Shown here: piece after piece, positions 18,215 to 26,758 of the stretch
How the letters are laid out: each line of letters opens with the position of its first letter
Position numbering within the stretch: the stretch's first letter is position 1
NCBI RefSeq assembly: GCF_000621485.1
Contig: NZ_JHYF01000006.1
Location: 248,001 to 312,000, forward strand
Direction of reading: 5' to 3'
Origin: Alkaliphilus transvaalensis ATCC 700919
GTDB lineage: Bacteria > Bacillota > Clostridia > Peptostreptococcales > Natronincolaceae
Length of the DNA stretch: 64,000 bases
Program-made: the position numbers and the translations under genes
Notes under the pieces: model-generated
What the model was told of the DNA's origin: nothing
Database searches by the model: none
The model's input: only the letters and a program-made list of their open reading frames with translations

Positions 18215-19690
18215 ATGGAGCTAAGAACCATGTCAATAGATGAAATTGTCACTGGGATAAAGAATAGAAAAATTAAGGCACAGGAGTTAATTGAAACCAT
18301 ATACAAAAAAATTGATGAAGTTGATCCCATCCTACAAGGTTATTTAACTCTTTGCAAAGAAGAGGCCCTTAAGCAAGCAAAGCAAATAGATGAAAAAGCT
18401 ATGAAGGGCGAAAAACTTGGAAAACTGGCGGGGGTCCCTGTAGCCATAAAAGATAATATTTGTACCGATGGAGTACTAACCACCTGTGGATCGAAGATGC
18501 TAGAGGATTTTATCCCCCCTTATGATGCAACCGTAGTAAAAAAACTTAAGGAGGAAGGCGCTATCATTATTGGAAAAACCAATATGGATGAGTTTGCAAT
18601 GGGTTCTTCTAACGAAAATTCAGCATTTAAGGCAACAAAGAATCCTTGGGACATTAAAAGAGTTCCAGGTGGTTCTTCTGGAGGCTCTGCTGCAGTAGTG
18701 GCTGCTGGCATGGCGCCCCTATCCTTAGGTTCTGATACAGGAGGATCTATTAGACAACCAGCGGCATTTTGTGGGGTTGTAGGTTTAAAGCCCACCTATG
18801 GGTTAGTATCTAGGTTCGGATTAATTGCCTTTGCTTCCTCCTTAGATCAAATTGGACCTATCGCCACAAATGTAAAGGATTGTGCTTTAAGTCTAGAGGT
18901 ATTGCAGGGACATGATCCGATGGATGCCACCTCTGTTAGAGAGGAAGTTAAAGGAAACTATTTAGAAGAAATAGAAAAGGGGATAGAAGGCTTTAGGATA
19001 GGGGTTCCAATCGACTTATTAAAGGGTGGATTAAATGAAGAAATATCAAAAGCCATTGAGGGAAGTATCGAAAACCTTAAAGAATTAGGGGCAATTGTGG
19101 AGGAAATAACCCTGCCGATAGTAGATGAGGGACTGTCGGCCTATTATATTATTTCTTCGGCAGAGGCCAGCTCAAACCTAGCCCGCTTCGATGGGATTCG
19201 ATATGGATATCGACCGAAACAATTTGAAAGTGTAGAGGACTTAATGGAAAGGTCAAGAACAGAGGCCTTTGGAGAAGAAGTGAAACGGCGTATTATGTTG
19301 GGAACCTATGCCCTATCGTCGGGTTACTACGATGCCTATTATAATAAGGCTCAAAAAATTAGAGATAAAATCCAAAAGCAGTATGAAGCATTATTTAATG
19401 ATTATGACTTAATTGTCACCCCTACAACTCCAACCCTGCCTTTCCTTCAAGGGGAAAAGATTAATGATCCAATGGAGATGTATTTAGGCGACATTTTTAC
19501 AATTAGTGCTAACTTAGCTAAAATACCCGCCCTTTCAATGCCCTGTGGTTTTAGTAAAGAGGGACTACCAATCGGGTTACAAATTATTGGTGGAGCCTTT
19601 AAAGAGGACAAGATTTTAAGGGCTGCCTATAAATTAGAACAGAAGTTACAGGTTACTAAAAATGTTTCTGTTGGAAAGGAGGGAATCTAA
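18215..19690 (+). CDS. gatA: Asp-tRNA(Asn)/Glu-tRNA(Gln) amidotransferase subunit A
   Basis: A 491-residue amidase-signature enzyme that releases ammonia from glutamine for transamidation. The catalytic triad is visible as Lys79 (VAIKDN), cis-Ser154 (GGSSGGSAA) and Ser178 (DTGGSIRQPA). AAAAGGAGGTAG lies just upstream of ATG. The stop codon overlaps the gatB start by one base (TAATG). Confidence 0.97.
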   Translation: MELRTMSIDEIVTGIKNRKIKAQELIETIYKKIDEVDPILQGYLTLCKEEALKQAKQIDEKAMKGEKLGKLAGVPVAIKDNICTDGVLTTCGSKMLEDFIPPYDATVVKKLKEEGAIIIGKTNMDEFAMGSSNENSAFKATKNPWDIKRVPGGSSGGSAAVVAAGMAPLSLGSDTGGSIRQPAAFCGVVGLKPTYGLVSRFGLIAFASSLDQIGPIATNVKDCALSLEVLQGHDPMDATSVREEVKGNYLEEIEKGIEGFRIGVPIDLLKGGLNEEISKAIEGSIENLKELGAIVEEITLPIVDEGLSAYYIISSAEASSNLARFDGIRYGYRPKQFESVEDLMERSRTEAFGEEVKRRIMLGTYALSSGYYDAYYNKAQKIRDKIQKQYEALFNDYDLIVTPTTPTLPFLQGEKINDPMEMYLGDIFTISANLAKIPALSMPCGFSKEGLPIGLQIIGGAFKEDKILRAAYKLEQKLQVTKNVSVGKEGI

Positions 19691-21132
19691 TGGCTTGGGA
19701 AACAATTATTGGAATGGAAATTCATGTGGAGCTAGCAACAAAATCTAAAATATTTTGTAGTTGTCCGACAACCTTTGGTGCCCCACCAAATAGTCAAACT
19801 TGCCCCGTATGTTTAGGTTTACCAGGAACCCTACCTGTTTTAAATGATGAAGTGGTCAAATTAGCCATTAAAGCAGGGTTAGCTTTAAATTGTGATATTA
19901 ATTTGTCTAGTAAAATGGATCGTAAGAATTATTTCTATCCTGACTCTCCTAAGGCCTATCAAATCTCCCAGTACGATCTACCCATCTGTAGTGGGGGGAG
20001 AATTGAGATCGAGGTAGAAGGAAAAAAGAAGGAAATAAGAATCAATCGAATCCATATCGAAGAAGATGCGGGTAAATTGATTCATATGGTAGAAGAACCC
20101 CATTCTTTAATTGATTATAATAGGGTGGGGGTCCCTTTAATAGAAATTGTTTCAGAGGCCGACATGAGATCCCCTCAAGAAGCAGTTGAGTATGTAAAGA
20201 CCTTAAAATCTATTTTAGAATATGCCGGTATATCCGACTGTAGAATGGAACAGGGTTCCCTTCGGTGTGATGCTAACATCTCTATTCGTAGGGTAGGACA
20301 GGAAGAATTAAATAGTAAAGTAGAAATTAAAAACATGAACTCCTTTAAAGAATTAATTAAGGCAATGGAAAAAGAAGAAAAGCGACAACGGGAACTTTAT
20401 AGTTTTGGTGAAGGACATAAGGTAATACAAGAAACCCGCCGATGGGATAGCGGAAAAGGAAGAACTGTATCCATGAGGACTAAAGAAGATGCCCATGATT
20501 ATCGCTATTTTCCAGAACCAGATATTCCGACGATACATTTTAATAGGAACTTAGTTGAATCGATAGAAAAAATGATCCCTGAGCTACCGGAGGCAAAGAA
20601 AAAACGCTTTAAAGACTTCTACCAACTAACCGATAAAGAGATAGAAATTTTGATAGGCGACAAACCCCTTGCAGAATTTTATGAAAGAACAGTTAAGGTT
20701 GGGGCAGAACCTAAAATAGTTGCCAATTGGATTTTAGGAGACCTATTAAAGCTTTTAAAGGTGGAAGAACTTCAAGGTAGTGAAATCCCCATAAAAGAAA
20801 AGGATCTGGTTGAGCTACTAAAGCTCATAGAAACAGGAGAAATTAGTGGTAAAATTGCAAAAGAAGTATTCGAGACCATGTTTAAAACTAGAGAAGAACC
20901 TAAAAGTATTATAGCAAAAAGGGGATTAACGCAAATAAGTGGGGAGGAACAATTAGAAAGATATATCTTAGAAGTTTTAGAAAATAATCCCCAATCGGTA
21001 GAAGACTATCATGGTGGTAAGAAACAAGCTATGGGATATTTAATGGGGCAAATTATGAAGGCTACCCAAGGCCAAGCAAACCCTCAGTTAACAAAAGAAA
21101 TTTTAACGATGAAGCTTCAAAACCTAAAATAG
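19690..21132 (+). CDS. gatB: Asp-tRNA(Asn)/Glu-tRNA(Gln) amidotransferase subunit B
   Basis: A 480-residue GatB, which phosphorylates the mischarged aminoacyl-tRNA with ATP and amidates it with ammonia from GatA. It starts WETIIGMEIHVELATKSKIF, has the zinc-site cysteines CSCPTTFG...CPVCLGLPG (residues 17-40), and a C-terminal tRNA-binding YqeY-like tail ending GYLMGQIMKATQGQANP...L. With no AsnRS or GlnRS visible, this route may supply Asn-tRNA, Gln-tRNA or both. Confidence 0.97.
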   Translation: MAWETIIGMEIHVELATKSKIFCSCPTTFGAPPNSQTCPVCLGLPGTLPVLNDEVVKLAIKAGLALNCDINLSSKMDRKNYFYPDSPKAYQISQYDLPICSGGRIEIEVEGKKKEIRINRIHIEEDAGKLIHMVEEPHSLIDYNRVGVPLIEIVSEADMRSPQEAVEYVKTLKSILEYAGISDCRMEQGSLRCDANISIRRVGQEELNSKVEIKNMNSFKELIKAMEKEEKRQRELYSFGEGHKVIQETRRWDSGKGRTVSMRTKEDAHDYRYFPEPDIPTIHFNRNLVESIEKMIPELPEAKKKRFKDFYQLTDKEIEILIGDKPLAEFYERTVKVGAEPKIVANWILGDLLKLLKVEELQGSEIPIKEKDLVELLKLIETGEISGKIAKEVFETMFKTREEPKSIIAKRGLTQISGEEQLERYILEVLENNPQSVEDYHGGKKQAMGYLMGQIMKATQGQANPQLTKEILTMKLQNLK

Positions 21133-21212
21133 AATATAAATAGCAACATAAATAGTAATAAGAGTAGTAATATGAATATGAATAGTAATATAAATAGTAA
21201 TGTAAAAAGTCT
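21129..21212. repeat. AATAGTAAT microsatellite starting at the gatB stop codon
   Basis: Imperfect repeats of AATAGTAAT/ATAAATAG run from the stop codon to about 21212. The stop TAG is itself part of the first unit. Confidence 0.8.
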
Positions 21213-21222
21213 GTGCAACTTT

Positions 21223-21253
21223 AATCTCCAGAGTAGACCTCTGGGGATTTTTT
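21223..21253 (+). terminator. Terminator of the aspS-gatCAB operon
   Basis: Stem AATCTCCAGAG (21223-21233) with CTCTGGGGATT (21239-21249), one G-T pair, 5-nt loop, then a T run to 21253. Confidence 0.9.
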
Positions 21254-21343
21254 GCATGATATTAGAAACTTTGGTTATAAATAATATATAACATTTCCTT
21301 GTAAACTAATATTCTAAATTAGAAAAAAATGAGGAGGATTAGC

Positions 21344-22435
21344 ATGAAAAAGATATTGATCTTGGTTGTATGCATGATGCTAACATTAAGTATTGGTGGT
21401 TGTAGGAGAGCCATAGAAGAAGAACCCCTTGAAGAAACCCCACAGGCTGTAGATTATCCTTATAATGAAATAGAAGCAGGAAATATTGAAGGCTTAGAGG
21501 TTTATCAACATGGAGAGCAAACGCCAATAATAGACGATATAATGACTATTGAAGAAATAGCAACGTATATTCGGGAGGCAGAATACGTTAGACTTCTTAA
21601 TGAAGATGAAGAAGTAAATACGGATAGGGGGATACTTATCTATTTAAGAGATGAAATTTTAGATAGTCGCCAAATCTTGATTTACGTTGCAGAGAACAAC
21701 AGCCAACTTTTTATTGGGACAGAAGGCCAAGTATTTGAAATAGAATCGGAAGATTTAGTTGGTTTTATAGAAGAGCATTTTAATGGACCTCTACTAATTG
21801 TTGAAGAGAGGGCATTGAAGGAGGGAGCTAGAGATTGGTTTGCTCAATTCCAACAAGAAAAAGGAGCCTATGTATATCAACACCCCGATGCAACCTACAT
21901 TAAAATAACCAGTGACGAAAGACCAACAGGAGGATATAACATTCGTGTTAGAGGGTTTAATGAAAATGTATATCCTAAAGAGATTACAATAGAGATCGAA
22001 GAACCTGATCCAGATGCTATGGTGACACAAGCCATTACCTTCCCTACAGTTTATTTAAAGGTAGCTTCTGAAGAGGCAACTCAATATTCTGTTAAAACAA
22101 TAGAGGGGGAAGAATATGAAGTAGAAGACATTTTAATCTTCTCTAAATTAGAAATGCCAGAAGAAAATGATGAAATTGATAGCCCTGTAAGGGTAAAAGG
22201 AAAAATTATTGCCTTTGAAGGGTCCTTTGTTGTTAGGGTATTAGATGAAGAAGAATCTTTAATCCATGAAGCGATTCTACAAGCAGATGCGGGTGGTCCT
22301 GCTTGGGGAAATTTTGATGAAGAAATAGACTTTTCAGAACCTACTACAAAAACTGGCAGTATTGAATTAGGTGAATATAGCGCTGAGGATGGAAGCTATA
22401 TATTAAGGGAGAAAATTGAAATACGATTTAAATAA
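21344..22435 (+). CDS. Lipoprotein with PrcB-C-like and Gmad2 domains
   Basis: A 363-residue lipoprotein with lipobox IGGC (Cys20). A domain around residues 155-245 carries YIKITSDERPTGGYNIRV, the PrcB C-terminal pattern. Residues about 280-363 match Gmad2, an immunoglobulin-like domain of spore-germination-associated lipoproteins (DSPVRVKGKIIAFEGSFVVR, then AGGPAWGNFDEEIDF and GSIELGEYSAEDGS). The protein probably works on the outer face of the membrane, perhaps in sporulation or germination. ATG 21329 lies inside the ribosome site; GAGGAGG at 21331-21337 fixes ATG 21344. Confidence 0.8.
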   Translation: MKKILILVVCMMLTLSIGGCRRAIEEEPLEETPQAVDYPYNEIEAGNIEGLEVYQHGEQTPIIDDIMTIEEIATYIREAEYVRLLNEDEEVNTDRGILIYLRDEILDSRQILIYVAENNSQLFIGTEGQVFEIESEDLVGFIEEHFNGPLLIVEERALKEGARDWFAQFQQEKGAYVYQHPDATYIKITSDERPTGGYNIRVRGFNENVYPKEITIEIEEPDPDAMVTQAITFPTVYLKVASEEATQYSVKTIEGEEYEVEDILIFSKLEMPEENDEIDSPVRVKGKIIAFEGSFVVRVLDEEESLIHEAILQADAGGPAWGNFDEEIDFSEPTTKTGSIELGEYSAEDGSYILREKIEIRFK

Positions 22436-22474
22436 AGAATATTGGTAGGTTAATGACGTATTTACTAGAAAATC

Positions 22475-22502
22475 TTGTCCATTGGAAAACTTCTGTTATA
22501 AT
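22475..22502 (+). promoter_or_regulatory. Sigma-A promoter of the 105-residue membrane protein gene
   Basis: TTGTCC (22475-22480), 16-bp spacer, TATAAT (22497-22502), 35 bp before the ATG. Confidence 0.6.
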
Positions 22503-22536
22503 AAGAATAGCAATAATTTGTAAGGGGGCATAGATC

Positions 22537-22854
22537 ATGGATAAGCAGCGTCAAGAAAGGCTATTACAAGTATATAGTACTGGTAAGGTAAGATATATAC
22601 TAGAGCATGGAGTAATCCGATGGGGAATATTAACAGCTATTATATATAGAACCCTTTATGCAATTACTACTCATGGATGGTCTTTAAAGGGGATTGCAGA
22701 TGAGGTGTTATCCTTTGGCACAATTGGAGCTATTGCAATATTTGGCATACTGGGGATAGCTTTTGGTTTTTTTATGTGGAAATGGATTGAGCGGGAAGTA
22801 AAAAAAATTCCTCCTAAACCTGACAAGGAGAAGAAAAATAAAAAAAAGAAATAA
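22537..22854 (+). CDS. Small membrane protein of unknown function
   Basis: A 105-residue protein with two predicted helices (about residues 26-44 and 58-82) and a strongly basic lysine-rich tail (KPDKEKKNKKKK), which should lie in the cytoplasm. No family recognised. It has its own promoter and an AGGGGG ribosome site. The lysine-rich tail merges into a tandem array that runs past the stop codon. Confidence 0.7.
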   Translation: MDKQRQERLLQVYSTGKVRYILEHGVIRWGILTAIIYRTLYAITTHGWSLKGIADEVLSFGTIGAIAIFGILGIAFGFFMWKWIEREVKKIPPKPDKEKKNKKKK

Positions 22855-22909
22855 ATAAAAAGAAGAATAAATCAAAAGAAGAAATAAATCAAAAGAAGAA
22901 ATAAATAAT
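22846..22909. repeat. Purine-rich tandem array spanning a stop codon
   Basis: Units close to AAGAAGAAATAAATCAA repeat about three times, beginning within the last codons of the preceding gene. Confidence 0.8.
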
Positions 22910-22911
22910 TG

Positions 22912-22953
22912 ACCCAGAAGGAATGACCTTTACTAAAAGTCTTTCTTCTGGGT
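22912..22953. terminator. Hairpin after the small membrane protein gene
   Basis: ACCCAGAAG (22912-22920) pairs with CTTCTGGGT (22945-22953). The T-tract is poor on both strands, so termination is uncertain. It also lies downstream of the minus-strand small gene at 23001-23153 and may end that transcript. Confidence 0.5.
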
Positions 22954-23000
22954 TATATGCTGAATAGTAGATTAAATAGAAGGGCTTTTATTAACTTAAT

Positions 23001-23153
23001 TTATGTATGGAGAAGAAGAAGTGATGCTACCCTGTCAGGTTGGGTTGACTCCATCGTTTTAGCATTTTTATTGTCTTGATAAATACTATATAAGGTAATA
23101 GCTAATAATAAAATTAAAGTAAAAATAAATAAGTGAAATTTAGCTTTTCTCAT
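23001..23153 (-). CDS. 50-residue single-helix membrane peptide
   Basis: A short minus-strand gene. ATG at 23153 follows GGAGG (complement of 23160-23164) by 6 nt, and the frame reads MRKAKFHLFIFTLILLLAIT... to a TAA at 23001. It has a basic start, a single membrane helix (about residues 6-22) and a hydrophilic tail ending RVASLLLLHT. Function unknown. The strong ribosome site plus basic-hydrophobic-polar layout make it more likely real than chance. Confidence 0.55.
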   Translation of the reverse strand: MRKAKFHLFIFTLILLLAITLYSIYQDNKNAKTMESTQPDRVASLLLLHT

Positions 23154-23228
23154 AACCAGCCTCCAATCTTTTGAAGTTTTACGACATATATTTCTACATA
23201 AATAGAAAAAGAAAAGTAATTTATTATA

Positions 23229-23280
23229 ACGAATAGGAAAGTTATCCTATAAATCTTCTGAAGGAAGACTTTGATCTAAT
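23229..23280. repeat. Dispersed repeat R2, partial copy
   Basis: AACGAATAGGAAAGTTATCC and GAAGGAAGACTTTGATCTAA recur at 60975-61057. One frame reads SYPINLLKEDFDLME. The rest of the 632-bp gap 22855-23485 holds the tandem array, the hairpin and the 50-residue gene; 23281-23485 shows nothing further. Confidence 0.55.
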
Positions 23281-23485
23281 GGAGAGTAAAGGCGTATAAA
23301 GTCTATAGGGATATTATAACCTAATGATTGGGCAGGAAAAAGAAAAATAAGACAACATAATATGACACATAACAGCTTAATAAATTTTTATTGGAGCTTT
23401 TATTGATGACTAATGATTAAAATTGTAGAAACTTACAAGAATTTGCGGGAAAAAATACGATGAAAATGTAATTAGGAGGACTTCA

Positions 23486-24643
23486 ATGGATAAAATACAA
23501 TTAATTGCTACGGCGGCTTTTGGCCTAGAAGCTGTGGTTGCTAGAGAAGTAAGAGATTTAGGTTATGAAGATGTGAAGGTAGAAAATGGTAGAGTTACCT
23601 TTACGGCAGATCTATTGGCAATTTGCAGGAGTAATTTATGGTTAAGGACAGCTGATCGAGTGTTATTAAAGGTAGGCGAATTTAAAGCCTATAGCTTCGA
23701 TGAATTATTTGAAAAAACCAAAGCCCTACCTTGGGGAGACTGGATTCCAGAGGATGGAGAATTTCCTGTTGAAGGTAAGTCTATTCGTTCTAAATTGTTT
23801 AGTGTTCCCGATTGTCAAGCGATCGTTAAAAAAGCTGTAGTAGAAAAGATGAAGCTAAAATATAAACGAGATTGGTTCGAAGAAAATGCGGCTAAATATC
23901 GTATTGAAGTGGCATTGTTAAATGATGTGGCTACTCTTACAATTGACACCAGTGGAGCAGGACTACACAAACGGGGCTATAGAACCTTGTCTAATAAAGC
24001 TCCATTAAAGGAAACTTTGGCAGCAGGTTTAATTTTATTAAGCTATTGGAATCCAGACAGAGTATTAATCGACCCCTTCTGTGGTTCGGGAACAATCCCC
24101 ATAGAAGCAGCTTTAATTGGTAAAAATATTGCCCCAGGTATGAATCGAAGCTTTGTATCAGAAGAATGGCCAGTGATCCCAAAAGATTTATGGAGGCAAG
24201 CCCGAAAAGAGACCCACGATTTAGCTCAATATGATCGTCCCTTACGAATTTATGGGTCGGATATAGATGGTGAAGTGTTAAAATTAGCTAGATATCATAT
24301 TGAAGAAGCCATGTTGGAGGATGAGATTCATGTTCAAAAGCTCCCCGTATCAGAATTAGCTTCTAGGTTTGATTATGGTTGCATAATCTGTAACCCTCCT
24401 TATGGGGAAAGATTAGGGGAAGTAGAAGAAGTAGCAAGAATCTATAAAGACATGGGAAAAGTGTTTAGGAAGATGGATACGTGGTCTCAATATGTTATTA
24501 CCTCTAACCCAGAATTTGAAACCCATTATGGTAAGAAGGCCGATAAAAAGCGAAAGCTATACAATGGTCGAATAGAATGTACCTATTATCAGTATTATGG
24601 ACCAAGACCACCAAGACCGAATAAAGAACAAACTCAAGAATAA
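23486..24643 (+). CDS. THUMP-domain class I RNA methyltransferase (RlmL/YpsC-like)
   Basis: A 385-residue SAM-dependent methyltransferase with an N-terminal ferredoxin-like/THUMP region (about residues 1-155) and a Rossmann methyltransferase domain. SAM motif I reads DPFCGSGTIPIEAALIG (about 193-209) and the catalytic NPPYGERL sits at about 303-310. This is the YpsC/RlmL-N family that makes N2-methylguanosine in 23S rRNA; the exact base is not known here. AGGAGGACTT precedes the ATG. Monocistronic, with a clear terminator. Confidence 0.9.
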   Translation: MDKIQLIATAAFGLEAVVAREVRDLGYEDVKVENGRVTFTADLLAICRSNLWLRTADRVLLKVGEFKAYSFDELFEKTKALPWGDWIPEDGEFPVEGKSIRSKLFSVPDCQAIVKKAVVEKMKLKYKRDWFEENAAKYRIEVALLNDVATLTIDTSGAGLHKRGYRTLSNKAPLKETLAAGLILLSYWNPDRVLIDPFCGSGTIPIEAALIGKNIAPGMNRSFVSEEWPVIPKDLWRQARKETHDLAQYDRPLRIYGSDIDGEVLKLARYHIEEAMLEDEIHVQKLPVSELASRFDYGCIICNPPYGERLGEVEEVARIYKDMGKVFRKMDTWSQYVITSNPEFETHYGKKADKKRKLYNGRIECTYYQYYGPRPPRPNKEQTQE

Positions 24644-24683
24644 ACTCAATAATTTCTGAAGAATAAACAAGTGAATTAAACAA

Positions 24684-24741
24684 AAGAAGCAAACTGATAG
24701 AAGGGCCTATGAATGTTCTAACAGTTTGCTTCTTATTATTT
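24684..24741 (+). terminator. Terminator after the RNA methyltransferase gene
   Basis: A 13-bp perfect stem AAGAAGCAAACTG (24684-24696) with CAGTTTGCTTCTT (24722-24734), followed by ATTATTTTT. Confidence 0.85.
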
Positions 24742-24779
24742 TTAGTTTAAGTCCTTCAAGAAATAGGGTTAAATATATT

Positions 24780-24956
24780 CTAATTAAATTGCTGTATTGT
24801 ATAAAATAGTACTATGTAGATTAAAGGTAAGAAAACAAGGTCGAACTTATTGATTTTTTTAATGTCTTTTTTAAATATAAAGTACCTAATGATGTTTTTG
24901 CCCACCATATAAATTATAGTAGCTAATATGGCGTATATAAGTAAATTATTGAACAT
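24780..24956 (-). CDS. 58-residue two-helix membrane protein
   Basis: A minus-strand frame from ATG 24956 to TAG 24780. It starts MFNNLLIYAILATIIYMVGK, has a basic middle (FIFKKDIKKINKF) and a second helix LVFLPLIYIVLFYTI. GGAAGG lies 6 nt before the ATG. The layout of two helices and a positive loop, and the ribosome site, support a real gene; the function is unknown. The remainder of the gap 24644-25096 holds two hairpins. Confidence 0.6.
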   Translation of the reverse strand: MFNNLLIYAILATIIYMVGKNIIRYFIFKKDIKKINKFDLVFLPLIYIVLFYTIQQFN

Positions 24957-25056
24957 CTTAACCTTCCTTCCATATTGATTTTAACAAAGCACTAAATACT
25001 AGCAAAACTAGTATAAATCCACATCCTTTAGTGGTTAATACGATAACTTAGATCTG

Positions 25057-25094
25057 TTAATTACCCCCCTACACTATAGCAGGGGGGTAATTAA
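25057..25094. terminator. Hairpin downstream of the HAD gene
   Basis: A 14-bp perfect stem TTAATTACCCCCCT (25057-25070) with AGGGGGGTAATTAA (25081-25094) directly after the minus-strand HAD gene. There is no long T-tract on either strand, but it is the strongest hairpin of this gap. Confidence 0.6.
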
Positions 25095-25096
25095 TT

Positions 25097-25756
25097 CTAC
25101 AAAAACAACTTTTCTATCTCATTAAACTTATCAATAATATAGTCTGGGCTTAAGGTTTCTAATTCATTCCGTGTATTAGAACCTGTAGTGATGGATATAA
25201 TCCTTGCCCCTAAATGGCGGGCTGTTTTTATGTCCAGCAGGGTATCTCCGATAATATAAATCTCGTCATAATCATCTCCGTAGTAGGCATTAGCCTTTTT
25301 TAAAGCCTCTTCTGCAATATCAAATCTTCTAAGACCGTCTTCGCCAAATCCTCCAACAGGGAAGTACTTCCATACCCCGATTTTCTCCAACTTGTATTGG
25401 GCGCCAATGCTTAACTCACCAGTTATTAGGGAGAGCTTGTGGTCGGTAGTGGATAGTTTTTGGATAAACTCAACTGCATCTACATTATTTCGCCATACAT
25501 CAGTACTCATAAAGAGCTGTAGCTGTGTTTCATAGAAGTTAAGAAACTGTTGCCACTTTTCTTCAGAATAGGTCTCATTATAGTTAGCCAGTACCTCCAT
25601 AAAAACATCCTGATCAGATCGGGCAGAGGTATCTACCCCTTCTAAAGAATTTTCAGCATTTAAAAGAATATCAAGGGCCTTTTGATAGGGAAGATCAGTA
25701 CGGGAATCCCTTTTAATAAGGGTTCCATTAATATCGAAAAATATAAGCGCTGCCAT
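25097..25756 (-). CDS. HAD-superfamily hydrolase with Asn in motif I
   Basis: A 219-residue HAD protein of the phosphoglycolate phosphatase/beta-phosphoglucomutase type. Motif I reads FFDINGTLI: the nucleophile Asp8 is kept, but the usual second Asp (general acid/base) is Asn10. Motif II LSLITGE and motif IV IIGDTLLDIKTARHLGA are present, with a helical cap between (about residues 15-85). AAAGGAGGGG precedes the start. The change could reduce phosphatase activity or shift the reaction; the substrate is unknown. It runs against its neighbours and stands alone. Confidence 0.85.
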   Translation of the reverse strand: MAALIFFDINGTLIKRDSRTDLPYQKALDILLNAENSLEGVDTSARSDQDVFMEVLANYNETYSEEKWQQFLNFYETQLQLFMSTDVWRNNVDAVEFIQKLSTTDHKLSLITGELSIGAQYKLEKIGVWKYFPVGGFGEDGLRRFDIAEEALKKANAYYGDDYDEIYIIGDTLLDIKTARHLGARIISITTGSNTRNELETLSPDYIIDKFNEIEKLFL

Positions 25757-25910
25757 TTTACCCCTCCTTTGTTTAAGTCTAGTGTTAAAACCATTCTATC
25801 ATAAATTACAAATTATTACATAAAAGAGGGCGATTTTTTACCACCAAATCAGAAATTCCTTTTGTTTTGGAAGATATAAATCTCTACTCAATAGGAGTCG
25901 TTCTTTTGAG

Positions 25911-25939
25911 GTATAAAAAAAAACCAAGAGGAAATAATT
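25911..25939 (+). promoter_or_regulatory. Sigma-F-type promoter of yabS-yabT
   Basis: GTATA (25911-25915), 14-bp spacer, GGAAATAATT (25930-25939), a full match to the sigma-F -10 consensus GGnnAnAnT. Placed 27 bp before the yabS ATG. yabS and yabT are forespore genes in Bacillus subtilis. Confidence 0.6.
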
Positions 25940-25965
25940 ACTAAAAACATAATGAGGTGAAGTAA

Positions 25966-26703
25966 ATGGAAATGGAAAGAGGAATGATTAAAGAGATTAT
26001 ATTAGTAACAGATGGTCAGTCGAATATTGGGGGAAACCCAGTAGAAGCTGCCAGAAAGGCCTTTAGAAAAAATATCACTGTAAGTACAATAGGAATAATT
26101 GATCAAAAAGAACAAAGAGAAGAGCCCTTTCAAGAAGTAGTTAATATAGCCAATGCAGGTGGAGGGCATTATGAATACACCTATATAGATAATTTATCTC
26201 AAACAATCCACTCAATTAGTCACAAGACAGTAACTTCAACCATACAAGAGGCCGTTAATAAACAATTGAAAGAGCTAATAGGAAACGACTTAAATCAAAT
26301 GCCTCCAGACTCCCGCAGTAAAATCCTTAATTATATTGATCACTACTCAGATGAAGTCTCCCTATGTTGTTGTATTTTATTAGATTGCAGTGGTAGCATG
26401 TCGACAAAAATACAATCAGCCCGCCATGCCATATTAGATATGTTAGACTCCTTTAAAAATCGTAAAGGAGAAATAAAACTGGCAGTAGTAGCCTTTCCAG
26501 GAGAGCAAGTAGATACCTGTAAATTATTACATCACTTTGATGATGAACTTAGTCAAATGGAAAGAAATCTATATCAGATGAAGCCTAAGGGAGGAACGCC
26601 TACTGCAACAGCAATAGAATACGCCATTAAACTGATTGAAGAATATAGAAGAAATGAAAAATCTAATGATGAGATGATACCATTGGATGAGTATGCTGGA
26701 TAG
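25966..26703 (+). CDS. yabS: VWA-domain protein, YabS-like
   Basis: A 245-residue protein. Residues about 135-240 form a von Willebrand A domain with a complete metal site start DCSGSMS (about 140-146) and PKGGTPTATAIEYA. The first 110 residues resemble the back half of a second VWA domain (IILVTDGQSNIGGNP) without its own DxSxS. Length and position before a kinase and tilS match Bacillus yabS, a sporulation gene. Cytosolic. GAGGTGA precedes the ATG. Its ligand is unknown. Confidence 0.8.
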   Translation: MEMERGMIKEIILVTDGQSNIGGNPVEAARKAFRKNITVSTIGIIDQKEQREEPFQEVVNIANAGGGHYEYTYIDNLSQTIHSISHKTVTSTIQEAVNKQLKELIGNDLNQMPPDSRSKILNYIDHYSDEVSLCCCILLDCSGSMSTKIQSARHAILDMLDSFKNRKGEIKLAVVAFPGEQVDTCKLLHHFDDELSQMERNLYQMKPKGGTPTATAIEYAIKLIEEYRRNEKSNDEMIPLDEYAG

Positions 26704-26723
26704 GTAGGAACATCCCTACCTAT
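26700..26723 (+). terminator. Hairpin between yabS and yabT
   Basis: ATAGGTAGG (26700-26708) pairs with CCTACCTAT (26715-26723), 6-nt loop, only TTATT after it. It includes the yabS stop codon. It could attenuate transcription into yabT or protect the mRNA end. Confidence 0.4.
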
Positions 26724-26758
26724 TTATTCTGTTTAAAAGAAATTTGGGAGGGAATAAA

